Source: Ensifer adhaerens (GTDB lineage: Bacteria > Pseudomonadota > Alphaproteobacteria > Rhizobiales > Rhizobiaceae). Taken from it: a stretch of DNA of 64,000 nt. The stretch is taken from NCBI RefSeq assembly GCF_002940685.1, contig NZ_PNFP01000018.1, positions 62,001 to 126,000 on the forward strand, written 5' to 3'. The position numbers were made by a program, and so were the translations under genes. Within the stretch, counting starts at the first letter, position 1; every line of letters begins with the position of its first letter. Positions 51,763-60,986 of this stretch are shown here, piece after piece. The notes below the pieces were generated by a model. That model made no database searches. It worked only from the letters and a program-made list of their open reading frames with translations, and was not told the origin of the DNA.

Positions 51763-51833
51763 GCCTTGCCCTCAAATTTCCGAAATTGCTCCGTGCATTT
51801 AACAGGATTCCAGCGACAGGAAACGGAGTTTTC

Positions 51834-52571
51834 ATGAAATTCGCCCGCAGGCTCGCCGCCGCCTTTCTCATCATCTACCTGCTACCGGCACTCGCCTCGG
51901 CCGGATGGTGGTACATGCAGGATCGGCCACAAAGCTGGCGCGACGCGGATTGGTCGTCAGCCGGCGTCCTGCCGGAGGCGGCTGAAAGCACGGAGGCGGC
52001 GATCTACGTCTTTTCGGCGACGACCGGCGGCATGAAGGGTGCCGTCGCGAGCCATGCCTGGATCGTGACCAAGGCTGAGGGCGCGAGCACCTACGATCGC
52101 TATGACAAGGTCGGCTGGGGCAAGCCGATCCGCAAGAACGGCTATCCGGCCGATGCGCGCTGGTACTCGAACGAGCCGCGGCTGGTCGTCTCGGTGACCG
52201 GCGCCGAGGCCACCCGGCTGATCCCGAAGATCGAGGCGGCGATCGCGCGCTACCCGTACGCCTCGCCCGGCGGCTACCGCATCTGGCCCGGCCCGAACTC
52301 CAACACCTTCGTCGCCCACGTGCTGCGCTCCGTGCCGGAACTCGGCGTCGTGCTGCCGCCGGACGCCGTCGGCCGGGATTATCTGCCGGAAGGCAAGTTG
52401 TTCCAGATCGATGCCGATGGGCGTGACCTGCACGCCACACTCTATGGCCTGGCCGGTATCTCGGCGGGTGTTCGCAGCGGCCTCGAGCTGCATTTCTTCG
52501 GCCTTGTCGTCGGTTTCGACTTCGCCAATCCCGGCATCAAGATCCCGGCACTCGGGCGCATCGGCATATGA
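51834..52571 (+). CDS. DUF3750 family membrane-anchored protein
   Basis: This is a 245-residue protein with an N-terminal membrane anchor or signal (residues about 8-25, AAAFLIIYLLPALASAGWW). DUF3750 segments are evident: AAIYVFSATTGGMKGAVASHAWIVTK, then GPNSNTFVAHVLRSVPELGVVLPPDAVGRDYL. It resembles the papain-like/LRAT-type fold proteins, with a His in SHAWIV and an Asn-Ser-Asn-Thr-Phe stretch where a catalytic Cys would be expected, so activity is uncertain. The ATG at 51834 has ACGGAG upstream. Confidence 0.83.
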   Translation: MKFARRLAAAFLIIYLLPALASAGWWYMQDRPQSWRDADWSSAGVLPEAAESTEAAIYVFSATTGGMKGAVASHAWIVTKAEGASTYDRYDKVGWGKPIRKNGYPADARWYSNEPRLVVSVTGAEATRLIPKIEAAIARYPYASPGGYRIWPGPNSNTFVAHVLRSVPELGVVLPPDAVGRDYLPEGKLFQIDADGRDLHATLYGLAGISAGVRSGLELHFFGLVVGFDFANPGIKIPALGRIGI

Positions 52572-52660
52572 TGGTGCAGCTTTGACGGGCCATCGCTTAG
52601 GTTGAGCGCCGGTGGTTTGCATTGCATGGTGCGCCGGTCGAATCAGAAGGACGCGCCCGC

Positions 52661-53146
52661 ATGCATGAGATACCGATCAGGAGCTTTGCCGTTTCGGTGG
52701 TCGTCCTCCGCCCCGTCGGAAGCGCCTTCGAGGTGCTCCTTCTCAAGCGCACAGGAACGCTCGCGGGAACCTGGTGTCAGGTCGCAGGCGCTATCGAGGC
52801 TGGCGAAACGGCCTGGCAGGCGGGCTTGCGCGAGGTCGGCGAGGAAACCGGTCTGCGCCTCGACCGCATCTATTCCGCAGATATCTGCGAGCAGTTCTAC
52901 GAAGCCGATCGCAACGCCATCAGCCTCCTGCCCGTGTTCGTCGGCTTTGCGCCCGGCGACGCCACGGTTCGGCTCAATGCCGAACACAGCGACTTTCGCT
53001 GGGTAAGCTTTGACGAAGCGATCCGCATGGTGCCGTTTGCCGGCCAAAGGAAAGTGTTGAAACATGTCCGGGACGAGTTCGTCGACAATCAACCTAACCC
53101 CTGGCTGCTGATCCAGGAAGCGCCGCCCTACGGAGCGGCCGGCTAG
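52661..53146 (+). CDS. NUDIX hydrolase
   Basis: This is a 161-residue NUDIX enzyme that cleaves nucleoside diphosphates linked to another group. The Nudix box is complete: G43-x5-E49-x7-R57-E-V-G-E61-E62-x-G64 in AIEAGETAWQAGLREVGEET. The remainder (SAVVVLRPVG-like strand, ISLLPVFVGFAPGD, FRWVSFDEAI) is typical of the dihydroneopterin triphosphate pyrophosphatase-like group, but the substrate is not determined. The ATG at 52661 has AAGGA rather far upstream; the alternative TTG at 52622 is less likely. Confidence 0.85.
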   Translation: MHEIPIRSFAVSVVVLRPVGSAFEVLLLKRTGTLAGTWCQVAGAIEAGETAWQAGLREVGEETGLRLDRIYSADICEQFYEADRNAISLLPVFVGFAPGDATVRLNAEHSDFRWVSFDEAIRMVPFAGQRKVLKHVRDEFVDNQPNPWLLIQEAPPYGAAG

Positions 53147-53256
53147 GACACGGTCTGCCGCCGGGCCGGAAATGGAAAAGGGCCGCGCGAGGCGACCCTT
53201 CCATGAGTTTTGGCCGTGTGACTGGCCCGGGCTGTCAGGCCCGAAGGAAGGCGGGA

Positions 53257-53328
53257 TCAAGCCGAGGGCTGCCTCGACACGTTCACCTCTCCCATGCCCT
53301 TCACCAAGACCGAAATCTCATTAGACAT
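53257..53328 (-). CDS. Possible 23-residue peptide
   Basis: The minus strand has an ATG at 53328 preceded by a purine-rich AGGAAGG, then 23 codons (MSNEISVLVKGMGEVNVSRQ, then PSA) and a stop. TTGCAA and TTACCT hexamers lie about 60-80 bases upstream. A hairpin (CGGGC/GCCCG) follows the stop. The product is hydrophilic with no signal. It is too short for statistics and no homologue is known to me, so treat it as a candidate only. Confidence 0.3.
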   Translation of the reverse strand: MSNEISVLVKGMGEVNVSRQPSA

Positions 53329-53488
53329 TGGACCACCTTCCTTTCTGTTCGTTGCTGATGGGTTGAAGGTAAGCGATCCGACAGCGATTGCAAGGGCGAC
53401 GATGGTCGAAGATCGCATCGCCTTGTCGCGCCACCGATCACAGGGCCCGATGACCCGGGGGATCACAGGGGCCTCATGATCGTTCCGA

Positions 53489-54487
53489 TTACAGGGACAT
53501 GATGATCTTGCCGATATGGTCGCCCTCCTCCATCTGGCGGTGGCCGTCGGCCACCGCACTGAAGGGCAGGACGGAATGGATGACCGGCGCAACCTTGCCC
53601 GCTTCCAGCAGCGGCCAGACCTTTTCCATGAGGCTATCGCGGATCGCCTGCTTTTCTGCCGCCGTACGCGGGCGGAGCGCCGACCCCATCACGTGCAGCC
53701 GTTTCGTCAGGATCGGTGCGATGTTCGCCCCTTCTACCTTGGCGCCGCCGAGGAAGGCGATGATCGACAGGCGGCCGTCCTTGGCGAGCGACGCGATGTT
53801 GCGGTCGAAGTAGCGCCCACCGACCATGTCGAGGATGACGTCGACACCGCGGCCGCCAGTTTCTTCGAGGACAACTGCCTTGAAGTCTTCGTCGCGATAG
53901 TTGATCGCGCGCTTGGCGCCCAGCGCCTCGCAGGCACGGCATTTCTCGGCGCTGCCGGCGGTGACGAAGACCTCGGCGCCAAAGGCTTTCGCAAGCTGGA
54001 TCGCCGTGGTGCCGATGCCGCTCGAGCCGCCATGGACAAGGATAGTCTCACCCGCCTTCAGCCCGGCCATGTCGAAGACATTCGCCCAGACGGTGAAGAA
54101 GGTTTCCGGCAGAGCGGCCGCCTTCACGGCGTCATAACCCTTCGGCCAGGCGAGCGCCTGGGTGGCGGGCACCGCCGTATATTCCGCATAGCCGCCGCCG
54201 TTGGCGAGGGCGCAAACCTTGTCGCCGATCCGGAAGCCTTGAACCCCCTCGCCGAGCGCCACGACTTCGCCCGCCACTTCCAGGCCGAGGATCGGGCTTG
54301 CGCCCGGCGGTGGCGGATAATCGCCCTTGCGCTGCAGAACATCGGGGCGGTTGATGCCGGATGCTTCGACCCGAACGAGGATGTCGCCGGGCCTCACTTC
54401 CGGCAGCGGCCCTTTCGTGAGGATCATGTTTTCCGGTCCGCCCGGAGACGGAAGGTCGACGAATTGCATTTCAGATGGAAGGGACAT
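53489..54487 (-). CDS. NAD(P)H:quinone oxidoreductase (zinc-less ADH family)
   Basis: This is a 332-residue medium-chain reductase of the PIG3/QOR type. It opens [24 protein letters not shown] and has [36 protein letters not shown]. The NADPH loop is [23 protein letters not shown], and [16 protein letters not shown] follows. It lacks the zinc ligands of alcohol dehydrogenases, as expected for this group. It probably reduces quinones or enones with NADPH in the cytoplasm. Transcribed alone. Confidence 0.92.
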   Translation of the reverse strand: MSLPSEMQFVDLPSPGGPENMILTKGPLPEVRPGDILVRVEASGINRPDVLQRKGDYPPPPGASPILGLEVAGEVVALGEGVQGFRIGDKVCALANGGGYAEYTAVPATQALAWPKGYDAVKAAALPETFFTVWANVFDMAGLKAGETILVHGGSSGIGTTAIQLAKAFGAEVFVTAGSAEKCRACEALGAKRAINYRDEDFKAVVLEETGGRGVDVILDMVGGRYFDRNIASLAKDGRLSIIAFLGGAKVEGANIAPILTKRLHVMGSALRPRTAAEKQAIRDSLMEKVWPLLEAGKVAPVIHSVLPFSAVADGHRQMEEGDHIGKIIMSL

Positions 54488-54613
54488 GGCGCTACCTCGC
54501 GAAATCTTACGCGCCCTTACCTAGGGCAATTCCGTGAGAAGTGTGAAATGCTTTTCCGGCATCGCTTCGCTTGGCCGACGGCGCGAACAGAATTGGCGGG
54601 CCGAAAACGGGAC

Positions 54614-56410
54614 TCAGCCGCCGAGCGCGTCCATCACCAGACCGGCTTCACTGGCCTTGGCGCGGGATTTGATTTCGGCGATGCGGGCACTGACGGCCTG
54701 AGCATCGGAGAAGACAAAGCCCTCCGGCAGGCCGAGAACCGCGATCGAGCAGCGCATCAACGGAAATTCCTTCGCCGAACCGTCCCGGCCGTAGCCGCTG
54801 ATGCGGCCCTCCGCCTGATGCTCCGGTGAATAGAGCTGGCATACGTCGGAGCGGAAATCGTCGAGCAGACGGTGCAAGACGGTCTCCAGTTCCTCGACCG
54901 AACAGCCGCTGACCCCGACGAAGAAATCGTCACCGCCGACATGGCCGAGGAATTTCTCCTCGCCGATGAAGTGGCGACGCAGCAGGGCGGCAAACAGCGT
55001 GATCGCGAGGTCGCCCTTCTGGAAGCCATAGGTGTCATTGAACGGCTTGAAGTCGTCGAAGTCGCAATAGCAGAAATAGCGGGCATGATCGCCGTCGAGG
55101 ATGGCGTCCTGGACATAGTCGCGGATGGCGCGGTTGCCGGGCAGTCCCGTCAGCGGGTTCTGCTCCTGCGCCATCTTCAATTGCTTCTCGTTGATGATCT
55201 TTAAGAGCGACGAGGCCGAGAGCGTGCCGGCGTAACGCATATTCTCCGTCAGGATCAGGCAGTCGCTGCCATCCATGCCGGCGAAGATCTTCAGCATTTC
55301 ATCGGCCGGCGTATCGAGATCGGCGATCGGCGCGGGGCTGACGAAATGCGAGATCCGCCGCTGATAGATGCGGTTCTTCAGCAGATCGCGGCCGAAGGGA
55401 TGATAGATCAGTTCCTTGACGTGATATTCGTGCAGGATCCCGCGCGGCTCGCCATTGGCATTCAGGACCGGGAAGAAGCCCTGACGCGGGTTCCGCCTGA
55501 AGAGATCGAAGACGGAGTCGAGTTCGTCGCATTCGCGCACGGTTGGCAGCTGCTCGATCTGCTTGCGGATCAGGATGCCGTCGAGCGAAGACGACGGCCG
55601 CCTGCCACTGGCGCTATGGTCGAGATGCGGATAGGCGGGCAGAAGCTCGCTCAGATGCGTGGTCGGCCGGGCGATGTAGTAGCCTTGCACCAGGTCGCAA
55701 CCGAGATCGCGGCAGGTGAGGAATTCCGCTTCCGTCTCCACACCTTCGGCAATCACCCGCGTGCCGAGCACATGGGCGGTGTTGACCGTATGGCGGACGA
55801 GATGACGCTTGCGGGCATCGGCCTCGATGCCGGAGATGAAATGCCGGTCGATCTTCACATAGTCGACCGGCTGGTCGCAGAGCAGCTTCAACCCGTTGAA
55901 GCCGGCACCGAAGTCATCGATCGCCAGCTTGAAACCGGCAAGCCGCAGGTCGCGCACAAGGGCGGAGAAATCCGGCATCTTGCCGCCGTCGAAACGCTCG
56001 GAAAGCTCGAAGCAGAGCGACGACGGGGCGATACCGGCGCGCTTCAAGTGGTTGACGAGGCGTTCGACGATGTCGCCCTCGCCGCCGACAAGGCGCGAGT
56101 CGAAGTTGAGGAAAAGGGTGCGCGCGGCATGATCGGGCAAAGTCGCAAAGCCGGCGACGGCGCGGCTGTTGATCATGTGTTCGAGCGCCAGCAACTGGCC
56201 TGCCTCTTCCGCCTTGTCGAGCAGTTCCAGCGGCGAGGCAAAGCCGAGCTTCTGGAAACCGCGCATCAGCGACTCGTAACCGAAGACGGTACCGGTCGCC
56301 GCTTCCGCGATCGGCTGGAACGCGCTTTCGATCACCAGCTTGGCGAGCGTTACGATCTGGTCGTCGCCGAACCGGCGCAACGAGAGAATTTCGGCGGGGG
56401 CGGCGGACAT
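54614..56410 (-). CDS. Cyclic-di-GMP phosphodiesterase, EAL-CBS-GGDEF (degenerate GGDDF)
   Basis: This is a 598-residue protein with an unusual order. The EAL domain comes first (FGYESLMRG near 45, ELSERFDG, DDFGAGFNGL, KIDRHFISGI, EGVETEAEF) and keeps the residues needed for catalysis. A tandem CBS pair follows (about 265-400, FFPVLNANGEPRGILHEYHV), then a cyclase-like domain whose signature is GGDDF (about 492) instead of GGDEF. It is therefore probably a phosphodiesterase with nucleotide-sensing CBS and GGDDF domains. The ATG at 56410 has GGAG six bases upstream; in-frame starts at 56455 and 56464 are alternatives. Confidence 0.9.
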   Translation of the reverse strand: MSAAPAEILSLRRFGDDQIVTLAKLVIESAFQPIAEAATGTVFGYESLMRGFQKLGFASPLELLDKAEEAGQLLALEHMINSRAVAGFATLPDHAARTLFLNFDSRLVGGEGDIVERLVNHLKRAGIAPSSLCFELSERFDGGKMPDFSALVRDLRLAGFKLAIDDFGAGFNGLKLLCDQPVDYVKIDRHFISGIEADARKRHLVRHTVNTAHVLGTRVIAEGVETEAEFLTCRDLGCDLVQGYYIARPTTHLSELLPAYPHLDHSASGRRPSSSLDGILIRKQIEQLPTVRECDELDSVFDLFRRNPRQGFFPVLNANGEPRGILHEYHVKELIYHPFGRDLLKNRIYQRRISHFVSPAPIADLDTPADEMLKIFAGMDGSDCLILTENMRYAGTLSASSLLKIINEKQLKMAQEQNPLTGLPGNRAIRDYVQDAILDGDHARYFCYCDFDDFKPFNDTYGFQKGDLAITLFAALLRRHFIGEEKFLGHVGGDDFFVGVSGCSVEELETVLHRLLDDFRSDVCQLYSPEHQAEGRISGYGRDGSAKEFPLMRCSIAVLGLPEGFVFSDAQAVSARIAEIKSRAKASEAGLVMDALGG

Positions 56411-56613
56411 GCCGGGCTCCAGAGACAGGGACGGACGGTCGGACGCCGGCAGCATCACCGCCAAGCGTCAACGAAGTCTTTCCCCACTATGAAGCTTTGA
56501 TGAAAGCTATGTGACAGCCGCAGCCACATTGAACACGTGAAAACATTCTAATGAAATCAGTGGTTTCATGAGCAACTGCTGCCGCCGCTCCTTCCGTGCC
56601 CGGATGCTGATTT

Positions 56614-57063
56614 TCAGTCGGGAAAGGCCGGGGCAAGAGCGAGCAGCAGCAGGTATCCGGCGCCGATCAGAAGGCAAAGGGGACCGTAAATGTGGCGGTC
56701 GAGCGTCACGAAGGGTTCTGTGCCATGGCGCCGGTGAAAGGCCGCGGTGAAGGCCGACAATCCGCGCGCCACGAAGATGGCGGCGAGCGCCGCGAGACCG
56801 AAATGGACCAAGTTTGGCGGCAGTGCGCCTGCCAAGGGGGGCGTGACGAACAACGGCAGGAGCGCCGCCGCAAGGATCAGCCCCGCGACGACCAGCGTCA
56901 GCCAGGCCGGCGGCATCGCCGAGCGATGCTTTGTCCCGACCACCGTGCGCACCAGCGATGCTTCATCGTGACAGGGCCAAAGTCCGCCCATTGCCCAGTA
57001 GCCATGCAACCCGGCGATGCCGGCAAGCACGAGAAAAATCAGGATCGCGATTACCGTCAGCAT
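56614..57063 (-). CDS. DUF3995 family membrane protein
   Basis: This is a 149-residue protein with four predicted helices: about residues 3-22, 52-74, 84-104 and 124-145. HGYWAMGGLWPCHDEASLVRTVVGTK after the first helix and HRRHGTEPFVTLDRHIYGPLCLLIGAGYLL are the DUF3995 signatures. The function is unknown. It lies 28 bases downstream of the next membrane-protein gene on the same strand, so both belong to one operon opposite a TetR gene. Confidence 0.85.
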   Translation of the reverse strand: MLTVIAILIFLVLAGIAGLHGYWAMGGLWPCHDEASLVRTVVGTKHRSAMPPAWLTLVVAGLILAAALLPLFVTPPLAGALPPNLVHFGLAALAAIFVARGLSAFTAAFHRRHGTEPFVTLDRHIYGPLCLLIGAGYLLLLALAPAFPD

Positions 57064-57091
57064 GAGGGGGCTTCCTTGCCAATCGTCCGTG

Positions 57092-57493
57092 TCAGACGGA
57101 TACGTTTGATACAGGCCGGGCGCCCGATTGCGCTCCGATCGCCGCAAGCCCGGCCATGACGACGAAGGCTGCCCATTGCGGCGTGGTCCAGAGAGTGCCG
57201 AGATAGGCGAGACCGTAGCCGACAAAGAGCGCCGCATAGGCGAGATACTGCGCGATGACGGCACCTGCGAGCGGCCGGCGATAGCGCCCATCCGCGGCGG
57301 CAACGAGCAAAGCGAGACTGTTGATCAGCAGGATGGCGCTGGTCGCGTGCCAGAGAAGCGAGACATAGGTTTGCAAGAGCGGCGACGGGCTGCTTTCAAG
57401 CAAGGGCGCGTGCACGTCCGGCCCGCCGGCGAAGAGATGAATACCCGTTGTCACCAGGGACAGAATGCCCGCTGCCAGAAGCCACCTGCTCAT
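57092..57493 (-). CDS. Four-helix membrane protein of unknown function
   Basis: This is a 133-residue protein with four hydrophobic helices: about 4-22 (WLLAAGILSLVTTGIHLFAG), 43-68, 78-100 and 106-124. The pattern G-I-H-L-F-A-G-G-P and LLWHATSAILLINSLALL is shared with small rhizobial membrane proteins that accompany DUF3995 genes; I cannot name a family. GAGGCG precedes the ATG. Its promoter region carries two copies of a palindromic operator, shared with the divergent TetR gene. Confidence 0.78.
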   Translation of the reverse strand: MSRWLLAAGILSLVTTGIHLFAGGPDVHAPLLESSPSPLLQTYVSLLWHATSAILLINSLALLVAAADGRYRRPLAGAVIAQYLAYAALFVGYGLAYLGTLWTTPQWAAFVVMAGLAAIGAQSGARPVSNVSV

Positions 57494-57514
57494 GATTTCG
57501 CCTCCAATACCAAC

Positions 57515-57569
57515 CATACGGCAGCGTATGTACGCCACGTGATTGCATCCGTCAATACGGTGGCGTATG
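57515..57569. promoter_or_regulatory. Twin TetR operators, CATACG-N4-CGTATG
   Basis: Two palindromes with the same half-site lie in the 77-bp divergent gap: CATACG-gcag-CGTATG at 57515-57530 (perfect) and AATACG-gtgg-CGTATG at 57554-57569 (one outer mismatch). Their centres are 39 bases apart. The second touches the TetR start codon and the first lies 22 bases from the membrane-protein start. They are very likely the binding sites of the TetR protein. Confidence 0.75.
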
Positions 57570-57570
57570 G

Positions 57571-58152
57571 ATGGCCATGACGACAAAAAACACCCTGACG
57601 AGCGATGACTGGATCAAGGCCGCCTTCCGTGCGCTGACGGCGGGCGGCGTGCAGGCGATCCGCGCCGAGGCGATTGCCCGCGACCTCAAGGTCAGCAAGG
57701 GCTCTTTCTATTGGCATTTCAAGGATGTGCCGGATCTGAAGGCAAAGATGCTGGCCCATTGGGCGCGCGAGGCGACCGACGCGATCATCGCGGAAATCGA
57801 AGCGTCGGCAGTACCGGCGCAGGAGCGATTGCGATTGCTGGTGCACGCCGCGACCGACGAACGCAGCCTACCCTACGGCGGGTTGCTGACGGACGGCGCG
57901 GTCCGCGAATGGGCGCGCTTCGACGCCGTGGCCGCCATGACCCTCAAGTCCGTCGACGAACGCCGCCTTGGCTACATCGCCGACCTGCTCCGCCAGTGCG
58001 GTTTTTCAGCAAAGGGCGGCCGCAGTGGCGCCAGCGCGCTCTACGGCGCACTGATCGGCCTTGAGGCGCTCGCCGCAAACGGCCTGGCCGATCTGCGCGC
58101 CGATCTGCTCGGGCTGCTCGAGGCACTCCTCGGCGGCAGCACTCCGCGCTAG
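57571..58152 (+). CDS. TetR/AcrR family regulator
   Basis: This is a 193-residue TetR repressor. The helix-turn-helix, about residues 10-55, reads GVQAIRAEAIARDLKVSKGSFYWHFKDVPDLKAKML. The ATG at 57571 directly follows an operator palindrome; a second ATG at 57577 is possible. It is divergent from two small membrane-protein genes and almost certainly represses both them and itself. The ligand is unknown. Confidence 0.9.
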   Translation: MAMTTKNTLTSDDWIKAAFRALTAGGVQAIRAEAIARDLKVSKGSFYWHFKDVPDLKAKMLAHWAREATDAIIAEIEASAVPAQERLRLLVHAATDERSLPYGGLLTDGAVREWARFDAVAAMTLKSVDERRLGYIADLLRQCGFSAKGGRSGASALYGALIGLEALAANGLADLRADLLGLLEALLGGSTPR

Positions 58153-58154
58153 AC

Positions 58155-58703
58155 TCAGCCCTTTGCGAGCACGCCGAAAGCGATCAGCGACAGGCCCTGC
58201 ATCACAAGGTCGACGGCCAGGAATAGGCCGAGGATCCAGAGGCTGTTAACCGGCCAGCCGGCGGCGATGATGAGGCCTGCGGCGAGCGTCACCAGACCGC
58301 CGAGCGCCACCCAGCCCCAGCCCTGCAACGGGCGAAGCTTCAGGCCGACCCAGATGCGGAAGCAGCCGGCGACGATCAGGGCGATCGCCATGATGAAGGT
58401 GAGGAAGGAGGAGGCCAGCAGCGGATTGATGAAGGCAAAGAGGCCGGCGATCGTGTAGCAGGCGCCGCTCAAGCCCCAGTAGAGCACGCTGTCCCAGCCC
58501 TTCACCTGAAAGGCGTGAGCGAGATTGAACAGCCCGCCGACCAGCATGATGATCCCGACATAGTAGACGGACGCGACGGTCGCCATCAGCAGATTGCCGA
58601 AGGCGAGACCCCCGCACATGATCAACAGCACGCCAAGGGCGACGAACCATCCCCATTTGCCGGCAACCGCCGACTTGTCGGCTCGATCGAATGCATGGGT
58701 CAT
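58155..58703 (-). CDS. HdeD-like (DUF308) membrane protein
   Basis: This is a 182-residue protein with six predicted helices in three similar pairs (WGWFVALGVLLIMCGGLAFG, VYYVGIIMLVGGLFNLAHAF, later LLASSFLTFIMAIALIVAGCFRIWVG). This is the DUF308/HdeD family; E. coli HdeD contributes to acid resistance at high cell density. GGAGG precedes the ATG at 58703. The gene converges with the TetR gene two bases from its end and is divergent from betI. Confidence 0.87.
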   Translation of the reverse strand: MTHAFDRADKSAVAGKWGWFVALGVLLIMCGGLAFGNLLMATVASVYYVGIIMLVGGLFNLAHAFQVKGWDSVLYWGLSGACYTIAGLFAFINPLLASSFLTFIMAIALIVAGCFRIWVGLKLRPLQGWGWVALGGLVTLAAGLIIAAGWPVNSLWILGLFLAVDLVMQGLSLIAFGVLAKG

Positions 58704-58798
58704 CTCAACCTCCAGTTCTTCGGAACGCAGGATTGCTATCGCGGCGATTGAGCCGGATTTCTCGGTAAAAGGAAAGAAAAAACGCAGGCAGATTTTTA

Positions 58799-58818
58799 TT
58801 GATTGATGAGTCAATCAA
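58799..58818. promoter_or_regulatory. BetI operator
   Basis: TTGATTGA and TCAATCAA form a perfect 8-bp inverted repeat with a TGAG centre, 33 bases before the betI ATG. Another ATTGAT follows at 58825-58830. BetI is a TetR repressor relieved by choline, and this is the expected place for its site. Confidence 0.7.
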
Positions 58819-58850
58819 AAATAGATTGATCGTCGTCAAGGGAGAGACGC

Positions 58851-59453
58851 ATGCCGAAAGTCGGAATGGAGCCGGTGCGCCGCAAGGCGCTGGTGGACGC
58901 TGCACTGCGTGTGATCGGCGACCAGGGCACGCTGACGGTGACCATGTCCGAAATCGCCCGCCACGCCGGCGTCTCCCCTGCCCTTGCCCATCACTATTTC
59001 GGCAGCAAGGAACAATTGCTGATCGAGACGATCCGCAGTCTTCTACGCCAGTTGCGCGACGACACGGTGACGGCGCTTCGCGCCGTGGCAGGCCCGCGCG
59101 AAAGGCTGAGCGCTCTCATCCGCGTCTCCTTCCAGGCAAGCCAGTTCGCCCCCGATACGATCGCCGCGTGGCTCGCCTTTTACTCCGAAGCACAGCGGTC
59201 GGAAGAGGTGCGGCGGCTGCTCGTCGTCTATGCCCGGCGGCTGCGCTCCAATCTCATGGCAAGCCTCAAGGCACTTTGCGCCGACGATGACGCGGAACGC
59301 ATCGCCGAAGGCGCTGCTGCGATGATCGACGGACTTTATATCCGCCAGAGTCTGCGCTCCGCGCCGATCAGCATCGAAGCTTCGATCGCGCTCACCGAAG
59401 ACTACGTCACCTCGCACATCGATCGGCTCACATACCAGGGAACGGCCGCATGA
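58851..59453 (+). CDS. betI: BetI, choline-responsive repressor of the bet operon
   Basis: This is a 200-residue TetR repressor that shuts the bet genes until choline is present. It begins MPKVGMEPVRRKALVDAALRVI. The helix-turn-helix TVTMSEIARHAGVSPALAHHYFGSKEQLLIETIR is characteristic of BetI. The C-domain carries EGAAAMIDGLYIRQSLRS. GGGAG precedes the ATG. Its stop overlaps the ATG of betC by four bases, so all bet genes are one translationally coupled operon. An operator lies just upstream. Confidence 0.95.
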   Translation: MPKVGMEPVRRKALVDAALRVIGDQGTLTVTMSEIARHAGVSPALAHHYFGSKEQLLIETIRSLLRQLRDDTVTALRAVAGPRERLSALIRVSFQASQFAPDTIAAWLAFYSEAQRSEEVRRLLVVYARRLRSNLMASLKALCADDDAERIAEGAAAMIDGLYIRQSLRSAPISIEASIALTEDYVTSHIDRLTYQGTAA

Positions 59454-60985
59454 CCGCAAGACCGAACATCCTGATCATCATGGTCGACCAGTTGAACGGA
59501 AAGTTCTTTCCGGACGGGCCGGCTGAGTTCCTGCATGCGCCTCATCTCAAAGCACTCGCCGCCCGCTCGGCCCGTTTCCGCAACAACTACACCTCGTCGC
59601 CGCTCTGCGCCCCTGCCCGCGCCTCGTTCATGGCCGGGCAATTGCCGAGCCGCACCCGCGTCTACGACAATGCCGCCGAATACCAGTCGTCGATCCCGAC
59701 CTATGCGCATCACCTGCGCCGCGCCGGCTACTACACGGCACTTTCCGGCAAGATGCACTTCGTCGGGCCGGACCAGCTGCACGGTTTCGAGGAGCGGCTG
59801 ACGACCGACATATACCCGGCCGACTTCGGCTGGACGCCCGACTATCGCAAGCCCGGCGAGCGGATCGACTGGTGGTACCACAATCTCGGCTCGGTCACCG
59901 GCGCCGGCGTTGCCGAGATCACCAACCAGATGGAATACGACGACGAGGTCGCCTTCCTCGCCAACCAGAAGCTCTACCAGCTTTCGCGCGAAAACGACGA
60001 TACGGACCGCCGCCCCTGGTGCCTGACCGTCTCCTTCACCCATCCGCACGACCCCTATGTGGCACGCAAGAAGTTCTGGGATCTCTACGAGAATTGCGAG
60101 CACCTGCTGCCCGAGGTCGGCATGCTGCCGGACGAAGAGCAGGATCCGCATTCCAGGCGCATCATGCATTCCTGCGACTACGGCAATTTCGACCTGACGG
60201 AAGACAATATCCGCCGCTCGCGCCGCGCCTATTTCGCCAACATCTCCTATCTCGACGAGAAGGTCGGCGAGCTCGTGGATACGCTGACGCGCACCCGCAT
60301 GCTCGACGATACGCTGATCCTCTTCTGCTCGGATCACGGCGACATGCTCGGCGAGCGCGGCCTGTGGTTCAAGATGAACTTCTTTGAAGGGTCGGCTCGC
60401 GTGCCGCTGATGGTCGCCGGCCCTGGTGTCGCGCCGGGTCTGCACCTGGCACCGACGTCCAACCTCGACGTGACGCCGACGCTTGCCGATCTCGCCGGCA
60501 TATCCATGGACGAGGTAAAACCCTGGACCGATGGCATCAGCCTCGTGCCCATGATCAACGGCGAGGATCGGTCGGAGCCGGTGCTGATGGAGTATGCGGC
60601 CGAAGCCTCCTACGCGCCGCTCGTCGCGATCCGCGAAGGGAAGTGGAAGTACATCCACTGCGCGCTCGATCCGGACCAGCTCTACGATCTCGATGCCGAC
60701 CCGCTGGAACTGAAGAACCTGGCCGCCAATCCGGAAACGCAGGTGCAGGCTGCGACCTTGCAAGCGTTCCGCGACATGTGCGCCGCCCATTGGGACATGG
60801 AAGCATTCGATGCCGCCGTGCGCGAAAGCCAGGCGCGGCGCTGGGTGGTCTACGAGGCGCTACGCAACGGCGCCTACTACCCCTGGGATCACCAGCCGCT
60901 GCAAAAGGCATCCGAGCGCTACATGCGCAACCATATGAACCTCGACAATCTCGAGGAATCCAAACGCTATCCGCGGGGAGAATGA
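59450..60985 (+). CDS. betC: BetC, choline-sulfatase
   Basis: This enzyme hydrolyses choline-O-sulfate to choline and sulfate, feeding betaine synthesis. The 511-residue protein has the sulfatase signature [11 protein letters not shown]: Cys53 would be oxidised to formylglycine. The first metal aspartate lies in [34 protein letters not shown] and the C-terminal [26 protein letters not shown] are typical of the rhizobial choline sulfatase. No signal peptide, so cytoplasmic. Having betC inside betICBA is the Sinorhizobium arrangement. Confidence 0.96.
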   Translation: MTARPNILIIMVDQLNGKFFPDGPAEFLHAPHLKALAARSARFRNNYTSSPLCAPARASFMAGQLPSRTRVYDNAAEYQSSIPTYAHHLRRAGYYTALSGKMHFVGPDQLHGFEERLTTDIYPADFGWTPDYRKPGERIDWWYHNLGSVTGAGVAEITNQMEYDDEVAFLANQKLYQLSRENDDTDRRPWCLTVSFTHPHDPYVARKKFWDLYENCEHLLPEVGMLPDEEQDPHSRRIMHSCDYGNFDLTEDNIRRSRRAYFANISYLDEKVGELVDTLTRTRMLDDTLILFCSDHGDMLGERGLWFKMNFFEGSARVPLMVAGPGVAPGLHLAPTSNLDVTPTLADLAGISMDEVKPWTDGISLVPMINGEDRSEPVLMEYAAEASYAPLVAIREGKWKYIHCALDPDQLYDLDADPLELKNLAANPETQVQAATLQAFRDMCAAHWDMEAFDAAVRESQARRWVVYEALRNGAYYPWDHQPLQKASERYMRNHMNLDNLEESKRYPRGE

Positions 60986-60986
60986 G

